The position numbers were made by a program, and so were the translations under genes. Of a stretch of 64,000 bases of DNA, positions 50,963-62,401 are shown in pieces. Source of the DNA: Stenomitos rutilans HA7619-LM2 (GTDB lineage: Bacteria; Cyanobacteriota; Cyanobacteriia; Leptolyngbyales; Leptolyngbyaceae); the NCBI GenBank assembly GCA_019358945.1, contig JAHHIE010000020.1, positions 35,542 through 99,541 of the forward strand. The letters run 5' to 3'. The notes under the pieces are model-generated. The model was not told the origin of the DNA, searched no databases, and saw only the letters and a list, made by a program, of their open reading frames with translations. Numbering within the stretch: the first letter of the stretch is position 1; every line of letters begins with the position of its first letter.

Positions 50963-51349
50963 TTGTAGTGCTGCCATTTGCATATCACTGCCCCTATCCG
51001 CTGTCTTCAATGACTCAAAGTTTTTGGCTCCGAGCCTTGGGGGGCAGCCCCCAAACCCCCCGAACTGGGGCCGAAGCTTCCCTCAGACCCCTTCCAAAGG
51101 TCGATCGGTGAGCGTTGAATGCCCAAAGCAGCGCGATCTGAAGTGCCCAAAAGCAGTTCCACTTCTTTAAAGACAATTTCTATCTCACTCAGCCATCAGC
51201 CCAAACCTCAGATCTCTTGATTGCAGCTCACAACTCCAAAGCTCCTTCTACCTTTCCGTCCCTTACTTCCAAATGCTCCTCGCCCCCCTGCTTCCCCCGC
51301 TCCCCCTTCCCCGCACTCCTTTTGCCCTTTACTTTTTTCCTTCTCTTCA

Positions 51350-52141
51350 ATGCCCAAACCTCTGAATCGACACATTAAAAAACTCATTCCGTGGGGTGTT
51401 CCTATCCTGCTGATCCTGGTCTGGCAGTTACTCTCGCAAACTGGGATCTTGCCAGCACGGATTTTGCCAGCACCTACAGCCGTTTTACAGGCGGGTATAA
51501 CGCTTGCGACGACGGGTGAACTGTGGCAAAACCTTTACATCAGCGCGATTCGAGCGCTTACAGGCTTTCTCATTGGTGGGGTACTGGGCTTTGTGCTTGG
51601 CTTGCTCAATGGATTGTTTCCGGTGGCAGAACGGTTGCTGGATACGTCGCTGCAAATGCTGCGGAATATTCCTCACCTGGCGCTGATTCCGCTGGTGATC
51701 TTGTGGTTTGGCATTGGGGAAGAAGCAAAAATCTTTCTGGTGGCGATCGGTGTCCTCTTCCCCATCTATCTCAATACCTATCACGGAGTTCATACCGTGG
51801 ATCAAGGTCTCATCGAGATGGGCAAAGTTTACGGGCTGAAGCCGCTGGATCTGTTCTGGCAGATTATTCTGCCGAGTGCGCTGCCGTCCATCCTGGTTGG
51901 CGTGCGCTTTTCGTTGGGGATCATGTGGCTGACGTTGATTGTGGCAGAGACGATCGCGGCTAGCTCTGGTATTGGCTACATGGCAATGAACGCACGGGAA
52001 TTTTTGCAAACGGATGTCGTGGTGTTCAGCATTCTGCTGTACGCCCTGCTAGGCAAGCTGGCAGACGTTGCGGCTCGACTTTTGGAAGAACGGTTACTTC
52101 AGTGGCATCCCAGCTATCAAACTCGCTCTGCTGATGCCTGA
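51350..52141 (+). CDS. ssuC: Aliphatic sulfonate ABC transporter permease
   Basis: BPD permease (LRNIPHLALIPLVILWFGIGEEAKIFLV); start moved to MPKPLNRH. Confidence 0.93.
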   Translation: MPKPLNRHIKKLIPWGVPILLILVWQLLSQTGILPARILPAPTAVLQAGITLATTGELWQNLYISAIRALTGFLIGGVLGFVLGLLNGLFPVAERLLDTSLQMLRNIPHLALIPLVILWFGIGEEAKIFLVAIGVLFPIYLNTYHGVHTVDQGLIEMGKVYGLKPLDLFWQIILPSALPSILVGVRFSLGIMWLTLIVAETIAASSGIGYMAMNAREFLQTDVVVFSILLYALLGKLADVAARLLEERLLQWHPSYQTRSADA

Positions 52142-52180
52142 TACCTTTCGTCACAACAATCATTATCTTAAGGAGAACCA

Positions 52181-52951
52181 ATGGCATCACTTCCGAGAGG
52201 AGCGGATCTCAAGCTCTTAGGTTTAGAAAAACGCTTCGGACAGCATCCGGTGCTGCGAGGTATCAATTTAGAGCTTCCACCGGGGCAGTTTGTGGCGATC
52301 GTGGGGCGGAGCGGCTGTGGTAAAAGCACTTTATTGCGCCTGGTCGCAGGGCTGGAGTCTTCTACAGATGGCGGCATACTCATTGATGACAACTCGTTAC
52401 GACAACTCAACCGATCGGCGCGAGTGATGTTTCAAGATGCACGGCTGCTACCCTGGCGGCGGGTGCTAGAAAATGTGGGGTTGGGGCTACAAGGCAACTG
52501 GCGAGAACAGGCGCTGTGGGCACTCCAACAGGTCGGGTTAGCCGCTCGTACCCGCGATTGGATTGCGCCCTTATCGGGTGGGCAACGTCAACGAGTCGCG
52601 CTGGCACGGGCACTGGTCAGTAAGCCACGGTTGATGCTGCTGGATGAACCCCTGGGTGCCCTGGATGCATTGACGCGTACCGAAATGCAACACCTGATCG
52701 AAACGCTCTGGTTGCAGCAACAGTTCACGACGCTGTTGGTCACTCACGATGTTGAGGAAGCGGTTGCCCTTGCCGATCGCGTCATCATGCTAGACGAAGG
52801 CTTGGTCGCTCTGGATCTCACGGTCAACTTGCCGCGTCCCCGGCAGCGTCAAGAACTGGCGTTTGTCTCACTGGTAGACCAAATCCTCAAGCAAATTACA
52901 GGCGCTGTACCTGCCGGACAGTCGATCAAAACCACTAGTTCGCGCACCTGA
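52181..52951 (+). CDS. ssuB: Aliphatic sulfonate ABC transporter ATPase
   Basis: [44 protein letters not shown]. Confidence 0.94.
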   Translation: MASLPRGADLKLLGLEKRFGQHPVLRGINLELPPGQFVAIVGRSGCGKSTLLRLVAGLESSTDGGILIDDNSLRQLNRSARVMFQDARLLPWRRVLENVGLGLQGNWREQALWALQQVGLAARTRDWIAPLSGGQRQRVALARALVSKPRLMLLDEPLGALDALTRTEMQHLIETLWLQQQFTTLLVTHDVEEAVALADRVIMLDEGLVALDLTVNLPRPRQRQELAFVSLVDQILKQITGAVPAGQSIKTTSSRT

Positions 52952-53013
52952 AGCATTTTTCAAACGTCAAGCCTGAGTTGTCGCTAAGTCGTACTCTCCT
53001 CCCTAAACGATCG

Positions 53014-53050
53014 CTGCTGATGGGTGGCTCTCGCGCATCAGCAGTTTTTT
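53014..53050 (+). terminator. Intrinsic terminator after ssuB
   Basis: CTGCTGATG ... CATCAGCAG TTTTTT. Confidence 0.85.
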
Positions 53051-53140
53051 CATGCATACGGCTGCTAGTCAACTGCGTCAATCCTGGATCTATAGCAGTA
53101 CGTAGATGGATTAGGACACATCGCCATCATCAAAATACCG

Positions 53141-53981
53141 CTAGTACTCCAGTTGTAGATTGCTAGAAAGGTTAGGTAGGAAGTGCACAAAAGTTTTTTA
53201 ATGACTCCAGGCTTCAGTTCAGTTCTAAGGACAGCCGCCGCAACTGTTTCAAGCGAAGAGGTTCAAGCCTGGGGGGAACAGTTTAATCGGTTGCATGAGC
53301 GGATTGCTCCCCACTTGAAACGGGTAGACACCAGACAGCACGCCCAAGCCTCTCTGCAAAGGTTGTTGAGTTCGATTGAGCGCAAAACTGATTGGCAGAT
53401 TGCTGACCAAGTCGGAGAGGCGACTCCCTATGCCATTCAACATTTAGTCGGACGCTCAGTATGGGATGCCGATGCGGTTTGCAATGAAACCCGCCGCTAC
53501 GTTGTAGAGCCGTTGGGACAACCTGAAGGGATGCTCGTGATTGATGAAACGGGGTTTATCAAAAAGGGCAACCTGTCGGTGGGTATGCAACGTCAGTACA
53601 GTTGCACAGCCGGATGGATCGAGAATTGCCAGATTGGGGGTGTTTTGAAGTTATGCGACACCGCAGGGTTACACCTTCTTACATCGAGCACTCTACTGAC
53701 CTAAGCGTTGGACCGAAAAGGCACAACGATGTCAACAGGCAGGAGTGCCGCAGACAGTAGGATTTGCCACCAAAGTTCAAGCGCAACTACAGCTTGAAGT
53801 GAGCTTAACGCTCCCGGAAGGACGACGGTTGCTATCCGCCCTATTGTGGTCTTGGACTCCCAGTGTGGCTTCTATCTTTACCTGGTCAACTTGGTGGCGC
53901 GTTCATCAAGCCTTTGCCAGGTTCGATCACGACAAACGCTGTCTGATTTCTCCAAAGCTGGATCTACAACTGTAGTACTAG
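53141..53981 (+). mobile_element. Internally deleted IS701-like element with TIRs and CTAG direct repeats
   Basis: Ends CTAG-TACTCCAGTTGTAGAT and ATCTACAACTGTAGTA-CTAG; disrupted DDE transposase inside. Confidence 0.88.
53183..53975 (+). pseudogene. IS701-family transposase remnant
   Basis: LVIDETGFIKKGNLSVGMQRQYSCTAGWIENCQIG then frame break; PKRWTEKAQRCQQAGVPQTVGFATK in another frame, then disrupted sequence. Confidence 0.85.
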
Positions 53982-54862
53982 CCTTCCGGCAATGGCCTCC
54001 CTTTCGGTTCAGGTAAAGCGGGGCCGCGCTCATAGGGCATTGGAATGTATTGCACGGACGGTTTGCCACCTTGAGCCTGAGGGAACAAATCCATAAGATT
54101 GTAAATTGCTCTGGGCAGTCCTACCGTGATCGGTAAACCGAGTTCAGTCGCTTCTTCAACCGTAACCGGGTAATCGTGAGTCACTCGCCCTGCTGTAAGG
54201 GCCTCAATGATAGGCTCAACGCGCTCCGGGGCAATTTTGGGATAGGGAATGGTGTCTTGTAACAACGTCCTCACAAAGCGTTGCACCTGCTGAATAGCTT
54301 TGCGCGATAGATCCGCCATAATCAACGTCTGGTCATCAATCTCACTGATCGGCTTTTGCTCCACAACCTTGAGGATACTGGCCGCCGCAAAATTACCAAG
54401 CTGCGGATCAACTGGCCCTAGAACCGCATTGGCATCCATCACGATTTCGTCTGCCGCTAAAGCCAGCATGGTACCACCACTCATTGCATAGTGAGGCACA
54501 AACACGCTCACCTTAGCGGGATGGCGAATAAGTGCTCGTGCAATTTGCTCAGTGGCAAGCACCAACCCACCGGGTGTGTGCAAGATTAAGTCGATCGGCA
54601 CATCAGGTGGTGTAAAGCGAATGGCGCGTAGCACTTGCTCAGAGTCTTCGATCGTAATGTAGCGTGAGAGCGGTATGCCTAAAAGGCTGATCGATTCCTG
54701 TCGGTGAATTAAGAGAATTGTGCGGCTATTGCGCTGACGCTCAAACTCTTTAATCGCTTGCACTCGCCGAAACTCAATTTGCCGACGCTGCCAGAGAGGC
54801 TGTAGCGACGAGAAGACTAGAAAGATCCAAAAGAGGTCAAAAAAGTTGAAGTTCAAAAGCAT
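53978..54862 (-). CDS. SDH-type Clp-fold serine proteinase (membrane-anchored)
   Basis: 294 aa; IDLILHTPGGLVLATEQIA, VPHYAMSGGTMLALAADEIVM. Confidence 0.88.
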   Translation of the reverse strand: MLLNFNFFDLFWIFLVFSSLQPLWQRRQIEFRRVQAIKEFERQRNSRTILLIHRQESISLLGIPLSRYITIEDSEQVLRAIRFTPPDVPIDLILHTPGGLVLATEQIARALIRHPAKVSVFVPHYAMSGGTMLALAADEIVMDANAVLGPVDPQLGNFAAASILKVVEQKPISEIDDQTLIMADLSRKAIQQVQRFVRTLLQDTIPYPKIAPERVEPIIEALTAGRVTHDYPVTVEEATELGLPITVGLPRAIYNLMDLFPQAQGGKPSVQYIPMPYERGPALPEPKGRPLPEG

Positions 54863-55102
54863 TGCTCCCTGAGGCGAAGGAAACTACCTGTTGCCTTCCA
54901 TTATTTCAGCTCGATTGGCAAAAAAAGTCTATCTGAAGATCGTCCTTCAAACTACAAGCAGAAGACAAATACCTTATTCAAGAATCGCATCTCTCCAAAG
55001 AGACAAATACTTCATGTCGCAATCCAATACTAACGGTAGTACGTTATACGCTTACCCGGCGTTAAGGTTTGAATGATAGTGTTTAGCTTTTGAGGAAACG
55101 TT

Positions 55103-55426
55103 ATGAGTACCGCTAAAGAGACTTCTAATAGCCCCCAGCCCGCTAGAGATAGCTCCGATCGCGTCGAGTCAGATGTTTACGATAGAGGTATTGTTCCTGC
55201 TGAAACAGCCGCTCGCAAAGAGCGAGAAGGCGAAGAGTATAAGACTCATCCAACTGAAGACAATTCTGACAGCGTGCAGACTGATGGGGGCTATACGGTA
55301 GACAAAGAAGGTCTGCTGAATAACTACGCCGTTGAACCCGAAATGTACTACGAAACCCCTGGTGATGCACGTCAACCGGAAGATGAACCACACATTAAAG
55401 AAGGTCAAGGGCCTGGTGTCGTTTAG
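55103..55426 (+). CDS. Hydrophilic acidic conserved-type hypothetical protein
   Basis: 107 aa, near-uniformly charged, good start context. Confidence 0.6.
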   Translation: MSTAKETSNSPQPARDSSDRVESDVYDRGIVPAETAARKEREGEEYKTHPTEDNSDSVQTDGGYTVDKEGLLNNYAVEPEMYYETPGDARQPEDEPHIKEGQGPGVV

Positions 55427-55905
55427 TCGTGACTGGAAATCGAATTTGCCAGGTTGATGAAATTTGAATAGCTATTGTAAGCCTGAGCCTCATCAATGAC
55501 TTAGGCTTGCGATAGAACAGATTATTAGGTCATAAGTATTTAAGTTACTAGCTCATAAATGTTTAAGTTTGAGTGACATGCTTTAAGTTTGAATGACATG
55601 CTCTGACGTGGAGGAATCTTACGTCAATGTTGCTTGCTAAAGCAGTCTCAAACCGTTTGTAAGAGAATGTTGTATTTGAACCAGTCAACAGTCAGCAATT
55701 ATGCAGATTTAATGATTGCTGATCGCTGAAGGCAAATTCAAAATCATTTTCGCAAACTAAGTGAATCGCTGTATGTAGTCATTGAGTGCTCCAAAAAGAG
55801 GCTTCATCCTATGATGTTGCGTACACCAAAATGACTGCCTAAATTCGGTACCGTTAAATTTTGTAGGAATTCAGATTAACGCGATCGCAGCACGGCCTTA
55901 AATGT

Positions 55906-56493
55906 TTGATGGACCTCGAAACGCTCATTCGATTAAAACGGACGATTCGTGCGATCGGATTTGATGATGCGCCTTTTGTGCGACGGGCAAGCGAGCCAGT
56001 AGCAGTTGCAGGCGTGGTGTGTGCAGGCACCCGTTTTGAGGGCATGGTATGGACGCAGGTGCAACCTGATGGCTGGGAGGCGACCGAAGCCCTCGCGCAA
56101 ACGCTGCTTCGCAGCAAGTTCTTACCACAGGTGCATATTGTGTTACTGGATGGCATCTCGCTGGCGGGATTCAACGTGATTGATCTACCGCTCCTGGCTA
56201 AACAGTTAGAGCGTCCTTGCGTCTCCGTCATGCGCCGCTTGCCAAAGCTAAGCGCGATCGAATTTGCGATGCGACGGTTGCCTGACCCAGAGCGTCGGTT
56301 AGCGATGCTTCAACAAGCGGGCAGCATTCATGCACACCCACCGTTCTATTTTCAGGTTTGTGGCGCTGAGCCAGTCGTTACAGCAGCAGCACTCAACCAA
56401 TTAACCGATCGTGGGCATGTTCCTGAAGCACTGCGGTTAGCCCATCTAATCACAGCAGCCGTCGTTAAAGGCGAAAGTGGACGACAGGCGTAG
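55906..56493 (+). CDS. DUF99 family protein
   Basis: IRAIGFDDAPF, VAGVVCAGTRFEGMVW, VLLDGISLAGFNVIDL. Confidence 0.88.
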   Translation: MMDLETLIRLKRTIRAIGFDDAPFVRRASEPVAVAGVVCAGTRFEGMVWTQVQPDGWEATEALAQTLLRSKFLPQVHIVLLDGISLAGFNVIDLPLLAKQLERPCVSVMRRLPKLSAIEFAMRRLPDPERRLAMLQQAGSIHAHPPFYFQVCGAEPVVTAAALNQLTDRGHVPEALRLAHLITAAVVKGESGRQA

Positions 56494-56578
56494 GGGAAGG
56501 GATGAGGGATGAAAGTTTTGAGTTTTGAGTTTTGAATTGCTTCCCTTGCCTCCTTGTCTCCCCTGCCCCCTGCTCCTG

Positions 56579-56680
56579 ATACCGATTTAAAGAATGACGG
56601 CTACAGATCAATCGGTGGGTAGGGGCAAGGCATTGCCTTGCCCCTACAGGATGTGCCGCATTTTCAAGTCAAATTGGTAT
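56579..56680 (-). repeat. 102-bp palindromic MITE-like repeat, copy 3 (inverted)
   Basis: ATACCGATTTAAAGAATGACGG...GTAGGGGCAAGGCATTGCCTTGCCCCTAC...AAATTGGTAT. Confidence 0.9.
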
Positions 56681-56715
56681 GACTCCCGACTCCCATTCCC
56701 CACTCAAAAACAAAC

Positions 56716-56745
56716 TTGACGTGAACGTTAAAGTTGCGTTATAAG
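56716..56745 (+). promoter_or_regulatory. MerR-family promoter/operator
   Basis: TTGACG-N18-TATAAG with TTGACGTGAACGTTAAAG in the spacer; related TTGACGTAAAAGTTAAAA at 57182. Confidence 0.55.
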
Positions 56746-56751
56746 TAAAGC

Positions 56752-57141
56752 GTGAACGACAGAATGCGTATCGGTGAATTTGCTGAACGGGCGGGGGTGA
56801 CACCTCGAACGGTACGGTACTACGAAAGTCTAGGGTTGCTTGGTCCCAGTGAGCGAGCGGGCGCAGGCTTTCGTTACTACACGGATGTAGAACTCGGTAT
56901 TCTGAACAAGATCAACATCTATAAGAAATTAGGTCTGAGCCTGGATGAGATCGCCGTTGTGCTGCCGCTCTACTCCCAAGATCCGACTGGAGTGCAGGGC
57001 AAACGGAAAATCGTCGAAATTCTCAAAGCACATCTCCAAGAAGCAGATGAGAAAATTGAAGCGTTGAATCAGTTTCGATCGGAACTCCAGGCAAACATCG
57101 ATCGCATTCAACAATGGATCGATGAGCGCACTGAGCGTTAA
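56752..57141 (+). CDS. MerR family transcriptional regulator
   Basis: MRIGEFAERAGVTPRTVRYYESLGLLGPSERAGAGFRYY HTH. Confidence 0.93.
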   Translation: MNDRMRIGEFAERAGVTPRTVRYYESLGLLGPSERAGAGFRYYTDVELGILNKINIYKKLGLSLDEIAVVLPLYSQDPTGVQGKRKIVEILKAHLQEADEKIEALNQFRSELQANIDRIQQWIDERTER

Positions 57142-57210
57142 ACATTTTTGGGGCAGTAATTTTTTTGCTCTAAACCTGACGTTGACGTAAAAGTTAAAAA
57201 GGATAGGAAA

Positions 57211-57630
57211 ATGCAAACACTCCAACATGCAGAAACTCAAAATTGTTATGGACGGGGTTGGGGCAAGCGGAACGGAAGGGCTAGCGAAGCGGGTAAACCG
57301 GGTCTTGACAGCTTGAGAGGTTTTGCCCCAGATCTCGGCTACCCCATGATCGAGTTTGCCTTTGATGATGTGTATCCTCGTTCAGATCTGGTGAGATCAC
57401 AAGAAATTGCGGCGATCGCTGTGCTCACGGCACTCGGCAACGCACAGCCGCAGCTTAAAGTCCAGATTCACCATGCGTTGAACGTGGGCTGTACTCGTAC
57501 TCAGGTAGTGGAAGCCATGCTGCAAGTGGCTGTACATGTTGGCTTCACGGCTATTTCGCCTAGCACCACCACCGCAAAGGAAGTCTTCCAAGAGCGGGAT
57601 GCGCGAGCGAATGAACTCAACCACGCTTAA
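57211..57630 (+). CDS. Carboxymuconolactone decarboxylase family protein
   Basis: VLTALGNAQPQLKVQIHHALNVGCTRTQVVEAMLQVAVHVGF. Confidence 0.88.
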   Translation: MQTLQHAETQNCYGRGWGKRNGRASEAGKPGLDSLRGFAPDLGYPMIEFAFDDVYPRSDLVRSQEIAAIAVLTALGNAQPQLKVQIHHALNVGCTRTQVVEAMLQVAVHVGFTAISPSTTTAKEVFQERDARANELNHA

Positions 57631-57680
57631 CCGTTGGTTAGAGCCAAAGCAAGAAAAATTTAGGCAAGGAAGAGTTAAAC

Positions 57681-58430
57681 ATGGCAGGTAAGTTAGATGG
57701 AAAAGTGGCGATCGTCACTGGAGCCTCATCGGGTATTGGGGAAGCAACCGCGATCGCGCTGGCAGCAGAAGGTGCAACCGTGGCGATCGCAGCCCGCAGG
57801 AGCGATCGCTTAAACAAGCTCGCCAAGCACATTACAGAGAAAGGTGGACAAGTCTTGTCAATTACTGCTGATGTGTCTGACGAGGATCAAGTTAATGTCA
57901 TGATGCAAAAGACGCAAGCAGAATTTGGCAGAGTCGATATTCTCATCAACAATGCGGGTGTCATGCTGCTAGGCATGATCGACGGTGCTAATACCGAAGA
58001 CTGGCGGCGGATGATTAACCTCAACGTACTGGGGCTGATGTATGCTACGCACAAAGTTTTGCCGCTGATGAAAGCGCAGGGTGAAGGACATATTGTGAAT
58101 ATCTCGTCGGTTGCAGGTCGCGTCGCCAATGCCGGATCGGGTGTGTATAACGCTTCCAAGTGGGCAGTAGGAGCCTTCTCGGAAGCATTACGCAAAGAAG
58201 TTTATCAGAACAACATTCGCGTCACGATTATCGAACCGGGCTTGGTGGCAACGGAACTGCCGCAGCATGTGACCGACCCCAAAGCGAAAGAGACAACGGC
58301 TAACTTCTACGGTTCGGTCAAAAACTTGGACGCTGAAGATATTGCAGCGGCGATCGTCTATGCCGTGACTCAGCCATCGCACGTGAATGTCAATGAAATT
58401 CTGATTCGTCCCACAGAGCAAGAGCGTTAG
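57681..58430 (+). CDS. SDR family NAD(P)-dependent oxidoreductase
   Basis: VTGASSGIGEATA, NNAGVM, YNASKWAV. Confidence 0.94.
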   Translation: MAGKLDGKVAIVTGASSGIGEATAIALAAEGATVAIAARRSDRLNKLAKHITEKGGQVLSITADVSDEDQVNVMMQKTQAEFGRVDILINNAGVMLLGMIDGANTEDWRRMINLNVLGLMYATHKVLPLMKAQGEGHIVNISSVAGRVANAGSGVYNASKWAVGAFSEALRKEVYQNNIRVTIIEPGLVATELPQHVTDPKAKETTANFYGSVKNLDAEDIAAAIVYAVTQPSHVNVNEILIRPTEQER

Positions 58431-58456
58431 AACGCAAGCGATCTCTTTCTACACCT

Positions 58457-58708
58457 CACTGTCCAGGTTTAAAGCCTCAGCTTCCGAGTTCCAAGTTCCA
58501 TTATTCCAGTTCAGAACGCCATCATCCGAGTTCCAAGCTCTAACGTCCGAGTTCAAAACTCCATCATTCCAGTTCAGAACTTCATTATCCGAGTTCTAAA
58601 CACCATCTTTCGAGTGCAGAACTCCATTGTTTGAGATCAAAGCGCCGTCTTTCGAGTGCGGAACTTTATTGCTCAAGCTCAAAGTTCCATGATTCAGGCT
58701 TAAAGCTT
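58457..58708. repeat. 12 x 21-bp degenerate tandem repeat array
   Basis: Units such as CATCATTCCAGTTCAGAACTT, CATTATCCGAGTTCTAAACAC, CATCTTTCGAGTGCAGAACTC in exact 21-nt register. Confidence 0.88.
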
Positions 58709-58784
58709 CCTCGCGAGTAATCAAACTTCGATCGCAGGCATTTGCATTCGCACAAACGTAACCCATAAATCAGGAATCACGGTC

Positions 58785-59768
<984 letters not shown>

Positions 59769-59783
59769 AGCAACGCCGATAGA

Positions 59784-59877
59784 ACTTACGCAAACCTCGG
59801 AGGTTTCCAACCAGGAATCAAGCATCGTCATTAATGTCGTCGCTTAAACCTCCGAGGTTTTGGTCAAAGGCGTAAGT
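59784..59877. repeat. Nested inverted repeat between the two AKR genes
   Basis: ACTTACGC-AAACCTCGGAGGTTT ... AAACCTCCGAGGTTTT-GGTCAAAG-GCGTAAGT. Confidence 0.8.
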
Positions 59878-59914
59878 CTTGATCAATCAACAACTGTATT
59901 TAGAGGATAAATTC

Positions 59915-60901
<987 letters not shown>

Positions 60902-60994
60902 GTGTGGCGCACACCGCTGAAGGCACTGAAAAAGCTTGCTGGTAGAATTTGCTAGCTTTGAACCGCTGGAAATTCGCCACTTAATCTCCTGCAT

Positions 60995-61028
60995 ATTGCC
61001 CTATCTGGTCTGTACTGGATAGGGCAAT
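60995..61028 (+). terminator. Stem-loop downstream of second AKR
   Basis: ATTGCCCTATC ... GATAGGGCAAT. Confidence 0.55.
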
Positions 61029-61213
61029 TCTGCATCAGGCTAAAAGCCGCTGTGATTCAGTTGTTATACGGAACGAACGAACAGCAAAGTGAAGTAGCTT
61101 GATATAGCATCGAAGCCCTCATTCTTTATTCTGCTGCCGAATGAGTTACGGTTGCCTGTTCTGATGACGTAAAAATTAGTTGTCTTAATCGTAGAACGTT
61201 CATTGACTTTGCT

Positions 61214-62401
61214 ATGCCGCCCAAAAAAGAAAATAATGGATGCGGATGTTCAAGCATTCCAATTTCATTCATCATCGTTTTATTAGGGATTGGTTATTGG
61301 GGCTTTACACATTTCGATTTTCGCAAAATCAGTCAGCTCTTGCCGACGATGCAGCCACCAGCAACACTTACACCTCAGAAATCAACTGCTCCTCTTCTGA
61401 CTCCTGTGCCTGGACAAGTTGAAACCGCTGTTTCTCCACAAAAATCTTCCGGTACACCCGCTATTGCACAAGCACCTTTACGCAGTTCTTCTCCCAAGGC
61501 ATCCTTAACTCAAGCTCTTTGGGAGAAAAAGTTGATTCGAGGCATCTATTTAAGCCGCTATCAAGCGACTAATAATGCTGATGAACAAACGATTCGACAA
61601 CGGGTTCGCTATTACCATAGTCAAGGCATCAATACTATCATTCATGGGGTATGGGGCAATGGCTGCACGATGTATAAAAGCGAGGTCATGCAGCAAACGC
61701 TGGGTTACCAAAGTTGTCCCAATCAATTTCGAGATCAATGGCTAGATTGGCTCATTGACGAGGCGCATAAGCAGGGAATGCAAGTACACGCCTATTTTGA
61801 AAAGGGAATTAAAATCGACAAAAACAGTCCAATTTTCGACCTGGCAATCTCAAAGCGATGGCTCGTGCCTGGCGTTGATAAAACGTATACTGGTATCGAT
61901 CAATACGTACTGGATATGGATATTCCAGAGGTTGCTAATTTCTTTAGGAAAATATCAGTAGAGTTTGTCCAAAAGTATCCAACCATTGATGCTGTTCAGT
62001 GGGATGATTACTTGGGCTATTACGCTGGCTTACCTGGGAAAGAAGACCGCACGGCTCGTTTGACCAAGTTTGTGCAACAAATGCGATCGGACATGAAGAA
62101 AGCAAACCCGACCGTCAGTTTCGACCTTTGCCACCATAATCCTTACTGGGGTAAGCGTTACTTTGCAGCAGATTGGCAAAATTGGGGAGTCGATCGAGTC
62201 TTCATCCAAACCTATAACGATGCTAACCTCAATCAGGAATTGAATTACGCTAAACATTATGCAGGTGTAGCTATTACCGATCAACAACTGTATCGCTTAA
62301 AATCACTGCTTAAGAACACCGAAATTAAGAGCATTTTAGTCTTTCCTTCATCTGGAAAACCTGAAGAAGCCGCTGCCCTTGTTAGAAAAACTATTCAATG
62401 A
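61214..62401 (+). CDS. Membrane-anchored GHL10/GH10-like glycosidase-fold protein
   Basis: N-terminal TM plus Pro/Thr linker; LIRGIYLSRYQATN, LIDEAHKQGMQVHAYFE, IDAVQWDDYLGYY. Confidence 0.65.
   Translation: MPPKKENNGCGCSSIPISFIIVLLGIGYWGFTHFDFRKISQLLPTMQPPATLTPQKSTAPLLTPVPGQVETAVSPQKSSGTPAIAQAPLRSSSPKASLTQALWEKKLIRGIYLSRYQATNNADEQTIRQRVRYYHSQGINTIIHGVWGNGCTMYKSEVMQQTLGYQSCPNQFRDQWLDWLIDEAHKQGMQVHAYFEKGIKIDKNSPIFDLAISKRWLVPGVDKTYTGIDQYVLDMDIPEVANFFRKISVEFVQKYPTIDAVQWDDYLGYYAGLPGKEDRTARLTKFVQQMRSDMKKANPTVSFDLCHHNPYWGKRYFAADWQNWGVDRVFIQTYNDANLNQELNYAKHYAGVAITDQQLYRLKSLLKNTEIKSILVFPSSGKPEEAAALVRKTIQ

Noticed and set aside
58457-58708. CRISPR-like array
   Set aside because: Units are head-to-tail 21-mers with no unique spacers, so not CRISPR; no cas genes in window.
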